Assembly: GCA_964495575.1 (NCBI GenBank)
Contig: CAZBVS010000018.1
Location: 1-9,169, forward strand
DNA from: DATGCT01 sp964495575
Lineage (GTDB): Bacteria > Patescibacteriota > Minisyncoccia > UBA6257 > GWB1-50-10
Reading direction: 5' to 3'
DNA: 9,169 nt
The notes beneath the pieces were generated by a model that saw nothing but the letters and a program-made list of their open reading frames with translations, was not told the origin of the DNA and made no database searches. This document shows positions 5,526 to 9,169 of this stretch, piece after piece. A program made the translations under genes and the position numbers. Position 1 is the stretch's first letter, and each line of letters starts with the position of its first letter.

Positions 5526-5587
5526 CCCTTCTATGAAATATTGATGAAGGGTTTTCACTCCCTGCTACATTGGTGGGGAGTTTTTTT
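5526..5587 (+). terminator. Two tandem intrinsic terminators
   Basis: The first pairs CCCTTC (5526-5531) with GAAGGG (5546-5551), followed by TTTT. The second pairs ACTCCC (5557-5562) with GGGAGT (5576-5581), followed by seven T (5581-5587). They close the middle gene module and separate it from the ncRNA promoter that begins 4 nt later. Confidence 0.85.
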
Positions 5588-5590
5588 ATG

Positions 5591-5625
5591 TTGAATAACT
5601 TTATTTTTTAGAATATAATATAAAT
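5591..5625 (+). promoter_or_regulatory. Promoter of the intergenic structured RNA
   Basis: TTGAAT (5591-5596), a 17-bp spacer and TATAAT (5614-5619) make a near-consensus sigma-70-type promoter. It is followed by ATAAAT, completing the 12-mer also found at 1170 and 2897. Transcription should start near G5626, exactly where the first RNA helix begins. Confidence 0.75.
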
Positions 5626-5779
5626 GACGGTGGCTGAATTAATGTGAATCTACCACATAAGGCACACGGGAAACGAATATAGTTGTCGTTTGCGTGGTTC
5701 TCAAAGTAATTAAGAACAAAGTAGATTGCAGGGTTGAGGGTTGGGCTAGCTACCCACTTAATTGTTAATCCCTCCCGTC
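5626..5779 (+). ncRNA. Multibranched structured RNA, domain I
   Basis: The predicted 5' end GACGG (5626-5630) pairs with CCGTC (5775-5779), closing the domain. Within it, AATCTAC (5647-5653) pairs with GTAGATT (5721-5727) around two hairpins: CACG-AAACGA with TCGTTT-CGTG (5665-5676/5686-5696) and GTTCT with AGAAC (5697-5701/5713-5717). A second branch pairs GAGGG (5736-5740) with CCCTC (5770-5774), directly next to the closing helix so the two could stack, and contains TGGG/CCCA (5742-5745/5753-5756). No long reading frame is present. The nested helices and the fit between promoter and first helix support a real RNA. It may continue through 5945 or to the terminator at 6265. I do not recognise a known family. 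Confidence 0.6.
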
Positions 5780-5833
5780 ATACTATCCACATCTTATACA
5801 CTTTATATACAAAACGGGTTGGACTATTATATT

Positions 5834-5940
5834 AATAAGGTAACGACAGGCACCATAATACATATAGGCTAGAGTCGGAACCTTATTCGTTTTTGGGATA
5901 CTGGGTTGATCCACCGGGAATAAGGACTACCTGGTATCCC
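5834..5940 (+). ncRNA. Structured RNA domain II, with alternative pairings
   Basis: AATAAGG (5834-5840) pairs with CCTTATT (5881-5887), and CGAC (5844-5847) with GTCG (5874-5877). The internal loop between these two helices is UAA opposite GAA, which fits the known UAA/GAN motif of folded RNAs. A second hairpin pairs 5895-5905 with 5930-5940 over 11 bp (two G-U pairs). Its loop contains GAATAAGG (5918-5925), which can also pair with CCTTATTC (5881-5888). The segment 5881-5888 therefore has two possible partners, a hairpin or a pseudoknot. It probably belongs to the same transcript as domain I. Confidence 0.5.
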
Positions 5941-5945
5941 GTCTC

Positions 5946-5973
5946 TTGACAGGGAGAATAATAGGAGTATAAT
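5946..5973 (+). promoter_or_regulatory. Near-consensus promoter upstream of the initiator gene leader
   Basis: TTGACA (5946-5951), 16 bp, TATAAT (5968-5973): both hexamers match the sigma-70 consensus. Transcription would start near 5980 and run through the structured leader at 5996-6265 towards the gene at 6266. Confidence 0.75.
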
Positions 5974-5986
5974 TATAAGTGTAGTA

Positions 5987-6196
5987 TTAACAAATGAATA
6001 ACCGGCAATGGTAACTAAGACTATTTAGGAGAGTGGGCAGANNNNNNNNNNNNNNNNNNNNNNNNNNNNNNNNNNNNNNNNNNNNNNNNNNNNNNNNNNN
6101 NNNNNNNNNNNNNNNNNNNNNNNNNNNNNNNNNNNNNNNNNTTAACAAATGAATAACCGGCAATGGTAACTAAGACTATTTAGGAGAGTGGGCAGA
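5987..6196. other. Assembly gap of 100 N flanked by identical 55-mers
   Basis: Bases 5987-6041 and 6142-6196 are identical over 55 nt and flank exactly 100 N, the same arrangement as the first gap. Collapsing the gap removes 155 bases. The leader downstream is intact in the right-hand copy, so its folding can be described without the N block. Confidence 0.9.
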
Positions 6197-6265
6197 ACCC
6201 GTAAAAAGGTTAAGTCCATTGCCGGATTAACAACCCTGCCCATTCTTCTAAGTAGTCTTTTTTTT
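6157..6265 (+). ncRNA. Attenuator-like leader with crossing 10-bp and 24-bp helices, ending at the initiator ATG
   Basis: CCGGCAATGG (6157-6166) is a perfect 10-bp match to CCATTGCCGG (6216-6225). Bases 6172-6195 pair with 6236-6259 over 24 bp without a mismatch (four G-U pairs), and the T-run (6258-6265) follows. The strands interleave, so the helices cross. With only 5 nt between the two 5' strands they could hardly both form fully, which suggests alternative states. The 24-bp stem plus T-run is a strong terminator whose last T is the base before ATG 6266. AACC/GGTT near 6197-6212 may add a small hairpin. This resembles attenuation control of replication initiators (for example pT181 repC), but that is analogy. 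Confidence 0.6.
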
Positions 6266-6742
6266 ATGAAAGGAAAAATTAAACATTTAAAAAATAAGTT
6301 TTCAATAGCTTCATATGAGTTAATAAGAGAATGTTCCGCAGAAGAACTGAAGTTTTATTTATGGTTAAAACTTTGGGCTATTAATAAAGGTTCAGCGTGG
6401 CCCGGTATAGAAAAAATTAAAGACGAGTTTGGTTTTAAATCTCGGCGAGGCGTAGAAAAAATGATACAGAGAATAGAGAAAGAAGGCCTTTTAAATGTTA
6501 AACGAAGAAAGGGTAAAACTAATATTTATGACATAACTGCTTACGACTGTCTAGTGAACAAAAGTTCGCAGGGGTACGAACAACAGTTCGGGGGTGGGGG
6601 CGAACAAAAGTTCGCACGAACTAATAGAAATAAAACTAATAAAAAGAACTATTATAAGAAAAATAAAAAAAATAGGGGAAAACCTGTGGATAGCACTGAC
6701 GATATGACATCCGAGGAAATAGCAAGAATAACACAACATTAA
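6266..6742 (+). CDS. Winged-helix DNA-binding protein, probable replication initiator (lambda O-like)
   Basis: This 158-aa protein has a winged helix at about 15-92. A first helix (SAEELKFYLWLKLWAINKG) is followed by SAWPGIEKIKDEFGFKSRRGVEKMIQRIEKEGLLNV and a wing (KRRKGKTNIYDI), the pattern of HTH_36-type phage replication proteins. Residues 97-125 form a Gln/Gly-rich linker (YEQQFGGGGEQKF) and 126-140 are very basic. The linker is encoded by three palindromic iterons, and the basic part by an A-rich tract. The tail (STDDMTSEEIARI) could contact a helicase loader. I choose ATG 6266: upstream in-frame codons from 6188 would translate the RNA stem. There is no SD site. Replication initiator is my best call; a transcriptional regulator is the alternative. 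Confidence 0.7.
   Translation: MKGKIKHLKNKFSIASYELIRECSAEELKFYLWLKLWAINKGSAWPGIEKIKDEFGFKSRRGVEKMIQRIEKEGLLNVKRRKGKTNIYDITAYDCLVNKSSQGYEQQFGGGGEQKFARTNRNKTNKKNYYKKNKKNRGKPVDSTDDMTSEEIARITQH
6555..6680. other. Candidate replication origin: three iterons plus A-rich tract inside the initiator gene
   Basis: The palindrome CGAAC-AAnA-GTTCG occurs at 6555-6570 (first base T, GTTCGCA end), 6577-6590 and 6601-6616 (again GTTCGCA end), with a half site CGAAC at 6617-6621. Starts are 22 and 24 bp apart, about two helical turns. Directly downstream, 6622-6680 is almost all A/T with A-runs on this strand, a likely unwinding region. G-runs (6571-6574, 6590-6594, 6596-6600) separate the sites. Lambda has the same layout: iterons and an AT-rich element within gene O. 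Confidence 0.55.
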
Positions 6743-6743
6743 T

Positions 6744-6782
6744 ATGAAAACACTTATTAAATGGCCGGAAAGTAAGTACTAA
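6744..6782 (+). CDS. Possible 12-codon peptide between initiator and methyltransferase
   Basis: ATG 6744 starts one base after the initiator stop and encodes MKTLIKWPESKY, ending at TAA 6780-6782. It has no SD site. KTLIKWPESK loosely resembles the first residues of the next protein (KTELVWPGK), which might be chance or a remnant of a duplicated start. A palindrome, AGTTTTTAAAAACT (6782-6795), follows. It may not be translated. Confidence 0.2.
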   Translation: MKTLIKWPESKY

Positions 6783-6804
6783 GTTTTTAAAAACTATTTT
6801 ATTC

Positions 6805-8631
6805 ATGTCAGATGATAACAAAGAAAAAACAGAATTAGTTTGGCCAGGTAAAAATACAGAAGTGAGCAAGGTTTCCCTCCCTTTCCAAACAGTTGAGACC
6901 TTAAGCGAACCTCGAGTAGAGCAGGCACAACTTGGAATGGATAGTTACCCTGATAATTATTCCGAAGATTGGAAAAATAGGCTTATTTGGGGAGACAATA
7001 AACCCATAATATCTTCTTTGTTAAAGCAGGGATTTGCTGGAGAAATTGATTTAATTTATATTGATCCTCCTTTTGCTACTGGTTCTGATTTTTCATACGA
7101 AATAGAGTTACAAGGAGAAAAATTTAATAAAGAACCTAGTGTTATTGAAGAACTAGCTTATAGAGATACCTGGGGAAGGGGATTAGAGTCATACTTACAA
7201 ATGATGCACGAGAGACTTATTTTAATGAAAGAACTGCTATCAGAAAACGGTTCCATATATGTACATTTAGATTGGCATGTAGAACATTATGTTAAATTGA
7301 TAATGGATGAAATTTTTGGGCAAGATAATTTTATTAGCGAAATTGTATGGAAAAGAATGGCTGGCGTAAAGGGAAATGTTAAAAAAGGATTTCCTGTGGT
7401 AACTGATCACATTTTTTTATACTCTAAGTCGGAAAACCCAAAGTTTAATCCCCAATACAAACCCTTGGACCCTGAATATGTAGAAAAATTTTACAAATAT
7501 ACCGATGAGGATGGGAGAAGATATAGAAAGGCAGGGGGTAGCAGGCCTGATAGCTATAGATACTATTTAGATGAATCCAAAGGCACTCCTGTTTCAAACT
7601 TATGGAACGATATAACTAATGTTCAAGGTTCTTCTAAGGAGAATACTAATTTCCCAACTCAAAAACCCGAGGAGTTTTTAGAAAGGATCATTAAAGCCTC
7701 CTCAGATGAAGGCGATTTAGTAGCAGATTTTTTCTGCGGTTCTGGTACTACAGCTGCAGTAGCGGAGAAATTAGATCGTAGGTGGATTACATCAGATCTT
7801 TCTAAATTTTCTATTCATACTGCCAGAAAAAGACTTTTGGATTTACATAATTACAGCAAAGATTATAATAACCCCTGTCGTCCTTTTGTGGTCCAGAATT
7901 TAGGTAGTTATCAAAAATACAAATTTGTAGAGAATGGAAATCCTCCAGTAGAAGAATATAGGAATTTCATTCTTGAATTGTATAACGCACAATCCATGGA
8001 AGGCTATGCGTTTGTACATGGCCGAAAGGGTGATGGTTTTGTACATATTGCAGGAGTTGATAGTGTAGTAACCAAAGAGGAATTAGAGGATGCAGCACAG
8101 GAATGTGCTAATGAAGTAGGGGGTAAAACTTTGGATGTGCTGGGTTGGGATTATGAGTTAGGCCTAGATAAGGCAGTAGAAGATGTAGAAGATGTATACG
8201 GGATAGAGATAAACTTGAAGTTGATACCTAAAGAAGCTACAGAACTTAAAGAAGCATCTGAAGCGGGAGAAGAAATCAAATTCTTTGATATGAGTTATAT
8301 GGAAGTAGAACATAAGGTGAAAGATTCAAAATTAGAAGTTGAACTAACAGATTTTGTGTTGGCTAACCCTGAGTTTATTCCTGAGGATATAAGGGAAAAG
8401 CTACATAAGAAGGGTAGTTTTACTGACTATATTGACTATTGGGCAGTGGATTTTGATTACCAGGAAGATACTTTTCACAATATGTGGCAAACCTTTAGGA
8501 CAGATGAAGGTCCTGAATTAGATGCAGTTGCCTCTCATAATTATAATGAAGAGGGTAAAAAGAAGGTATTTGTAAAAGTAATTGACATATTCGGGAATGA
8601 TACTAATAAAGTTTTCGAAGTAGAAATATAA
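6805..8631 (+). CDS. Type III Mod-like DNA methyltransferase (probably N6-adenine)
   Basis: This 608-aa enzyme would transfer a methyl group from S-adenosylmethionine to a base in a specific DNA site. The motif order is that of beta-class (Mod) enzymes: catalytic motif IV LIYIDPPF (87-90) precedes motif I VADFFCGSGTTA (SAM binding, 306-317), with TQKP (285-288) between them. GSIYVHLDWHVEHYVKLIMDEIFG (149-172) is also typical of type III Mod. The central region (180-285) probably contains target-recognition elements. The C-terminal part carries a tail pattern I associate with Mod subunits: DYWAVDFDY, MWQTFR and VKVIDIFGNDT. The length is full. The stop overlaps the next start (TAATG), which encodes only the beginning of a Res subunit, so this is effectively an orphan methyltransferase and may protect phage DNA from host restriction. 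Confidence 0.9.
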   Translation: MSDDNKEKTELVWPGKNTEVSKVSLPFQTVETLSEPRVEQAQLGMDSYPDNYSEDWKNRLIWGDNKPIISSLLKQGFAGEIDLIYIDPPFATGSDFSYEIELQGEKFNKEPSVIEELAYRDTWGRGLESYLQMMHERLILMKELLSENGSIYVHLDWHVEHYVKLIMDEIFGQDNFISEIVWKRMAGVKGNVKKGFPVVTDHIFLYSKSENPKFNPQYKPLDPEYVEKFYKYTDEDGRRYRKAGGSRPDSYRYYLDESKGTPVSNLWNDITNVQGSSKENTNFPTQKPEEFLERIIKASSDEGDLVADFFCGSGTTAAVAEKLDRRWITSDLSKFSIHTARKRLLDLHNYSKDYNNPCRPFVVQNLGSYQKYKFVENGNPPVEEYRNFILELYNAQSMEGYAFVHGRKGDGFVHIAGVDSVVTKEELEDAAQECANEVGGKTLDVLGWDYELGLDKAVEDVEDVYGIEINLKLIPKEATELKEASEAGEEIKFFDMSYMEVEHKVKDSKLEVELTDFVLANPEFIPEDIREKLHKKGSFTDYIDYWAVDFDYQEDTFHNMWQTFRTDEGPELDAVASHNYNEEGKKKVFVKVIDIFGNDTNKVFEVEI

Positions 8632-8846
8632 TGGAAGAACTATCTAAAGAAATTCTACAAGCGGTTAAAGAGTGGAGGAGTAATGGTTATCCGAATGTTT
8701 CCGATACGACAAAACGATTATTAAAATATTGGTTTCATGAAGACCATATTTTTGAAGATCATCCCGATTTTGAAGATGGGATGACTTTTAATTTTTGGGA
8801 GTGCCAAAGAGAGGCAATTGAAACTATAATTTATCTTATGAGGTAA
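8631..8846 (+). pseudogene. Truncated N-terminus of a type III Res helicase subunit
   Basis: The 71-aa frame follows the methyltransferase with a TAATG overlap, exactly where res should be. TTKRLLKYWFHEDHIFEDH and FNFWECQREAIETIIYLM resemble the N-terminal segment of type III restriction helicases, where the CQREAIET part lies just ahead of the Walker A motif. A TAA then ends the frame. No Walker A (GxGKT), DEAD-box or nuclease motif appears in any frame downstream; instead a promoter follows. I call this a remnant of res. Alternatively it is kept as a small partner that folds with Mod, since it is free of stops and the overlap is intact. The assignment rests on recognised motif resemblance, not a search. 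Confidence 0.65.
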
Positions 8847-8857
8847 GTTATCCATAC

Positions 8858-8891
8858 TTGCCAACCGTCAACAAGTGTGTATAATAAGAAT
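8858..8891 (+). promoter_or_regulatory. Promoter for a leaderless small gene
   Basis: TTGCCA (8858-8863), 16 bp, TATAAT (8880-8885), then 6 nt to ATG 8892. The spacing between hexamer and ATG equals that at 1170/1182 and 2897/2909, so this transcript too should start at the ATG. Confidence 0.7.
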
Positions 8892-9065
8892 ATGAGAAAA
8901 GATACAAAAGCATATACAAACGAGAAGTTTAAAAATAAGTTCGGTAGAAAACCGACACAGATTGAGAAAGCTTTTGTAAGAAAATACGGTAAACTCCCAA
9001 CAACATATGAGTTAAAGCAATTTAAAACAAAGGTCTACAGGCCATTCAAGGCTTGGTATAGATAA
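8892..9065 (+). CDS. Small basic protein (57 aa), unknown function
   Basis: Starting at ATG 8892, the protein is MRKDTKAYTNEKFKNKFGR and onward, ending KVYRPFKAWYR. It is very rich in Lys, Arg and Tyr, with two similar segments, FKNKFGRKPTQIEKAF and FVRKYGKLPTTYELKQF, each reading K-[FY]-G-[RK]-x-P-T-x-x-E. That suggests an internal duplication of a short helix-turn unit, possibly nucleic-acid binding. The upstream in-frame ATG at 8877 would translate the -10 box and is rejected. The gene has its own promoter, so it is transcribed separately from the methyltransferase. I recognise no family. Confidence 0.65.
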   Translation: MRKDTKAYTNEKFKNKFGRKPTQIEKAFVRKYGKLPTTYELKQFKTKVYRPFKAWYR

Positions 9066-9068
9066 AAC

Positions 9069-9112
9069 ATTAAATAAATAAATTAAGAATAACTAAAAAA
9101 TTAAATAAATAA
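9069..9112 (+). repeat. Direct repeat of ATTAAATAAATAA
   Basis: The 13-mer ATTAAATAAATAA occurs at 9069-9081 and 9100-9112, 31 bp apart, just before ATG 9115. A similar CTAAATAAATAA precedes the holin ATG (1801-1812). In AT-rich DNA this may be chance or an initiation-enhancing A/U-rich leader. Confidence 0.35.
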
Positions 9113-9114
9113 TT

Positions 9115-9169
9115 ATGAACAAAAACTCAACAAATTCAGATAACTGCGATTTCTGCAATTACTGCTATT
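9115..9169 (+). CDS. 5' end of a Cys-rich protein (partial)
   Basis: ATG 9115 opens a frame that runs off the window after 18 codons: MNKNSTNSDNCDFCNYCY. CxxCxxC spacing suggests a metal-binding or disulfide-rich N-terminus. No SD site precedes it. Identity cannot be judged from this fragment. Confidence 0.5.
   Translation, partial: MNKNSTNSDNCDFCNYCY

Noticed and set aside
5972..5977. Minus-strand TATAAT as an antisense promoter opposite the initiator leader
   Set aside because: No -35 is present at a suitable distance, and the sequence arises from the overlapping + strand promoter; it also points away from the leader.
6188..6265. 26-codon N-terminal extension of the winged-helix protein from an ATG at 6188
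   Set aside because: It would translate the strands of the 24-bp and 10-bp helices and the T-run, and has no SD site; ATG 6266 fits better.
5626..6265. Group I intron, tmRNA, RNase P RNA or 6S RNA
   Set aside because: The GACTA/TAGTC segments recall a group I P7 but are part of one continuous 24-bp stem; no tmRNA ends, RNase P or 6S core sequences were seen. A covariance-model search would settle it.
6805..8846. A complete, active type III restriction-modification system
   Set aside because: Res ends after 71 codons before the Walker A motif, and no helicase or nuclease motif follows in any frame.
1..9169. tRNA genes or a CRISPR array
   Set aside because: No T-arm-like GTTCRANNC with a matching acceptor stem and no regularly spaced identical repeats with unique spacers were found; the iterons at 6555-6616 are too close together and too few.

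Overview
The window looks like part of a tailed-phage (or phage-derived) genome from a metagenomic assembly. Every supported gene lies on the + strand. It is AT-rich, uses the standard code (TGG for Trp, TGA as stop) and carries a lysis module, small zinc-binding proteins, a likely replication initiator and an orphan DNA methyltransferase. No structural (head or tail) gene is complete here. Three transcription starts carry the same 12-base motif TATAATATAAAT, and three TATAAT boxes sit exactly 6 nt before an ATG, which suggests leaderless mRNAs. That, with the scarcity of Shine-Dalgarno (SD) sites outside the middle module, would suit a phage of a candidate-phyla (CPR/Patescibacteria) or similar host. 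The host is inferred, not shown.

Layout. (1) 1-2740, lysis module: the end of an upstream gene, a small exported protein, a papain/C39-like cysteine peptidase, an N-acetylmuramoyl-L-alanine amidase, a holin-like membrane protein and an SLT-type lytic transglycosylase, followed by a 59-aa zinc-finger protein. (2) 2897-3252, non-coding: promoter, 12-codon leader peptide overlapping a terminator hairpin, a three-way-junction RNA and a second hairpin. (3) 3253-5523, middle module with strong SD sites and mostly TGA stops: a zinc-finger/coiled-coil/metallophosphoesterase protein, a DUF4406 nucleotide-binding protein behind a possible pseudoknotted leader, a small membrane protein overlapping a zinc ribbon, and an HNH-like mini-protein, closed by two tandem terminators. 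(4) 5591-6265, about 0.6 kb of non-coding DNA with two good promoters and three RNA-like domains, the last ending in a 24-bp stem plus T-run that touches the next ATG. (5) 6266-6742, a winged-helix protein whose own coding sequence holds three palindromic iterons followed by an A-rich tract, the layout of the lambda O gene and its origin. (6) 6805-8846, a type III Mod-like methyltransferase overlapped by only the first 71 codons of a Res helicase. (7) 8892-9169, a small basic protein from a leaderless promoter and the start of a Cys-rich protein.

Two 100-base N gaps (2980-3079 and 6042-6141) are each flanked by an identical 55-base sequence. The gaps are therefore either zero-length joins of overlapping contigs (remove 155 bases each) or unresolved loops. 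Both fall inside the structured non-coding loci. The genes between them differ from the flanks in start signals and stop codons, so real mosaicism or a chimeric scaffold should both be considered.
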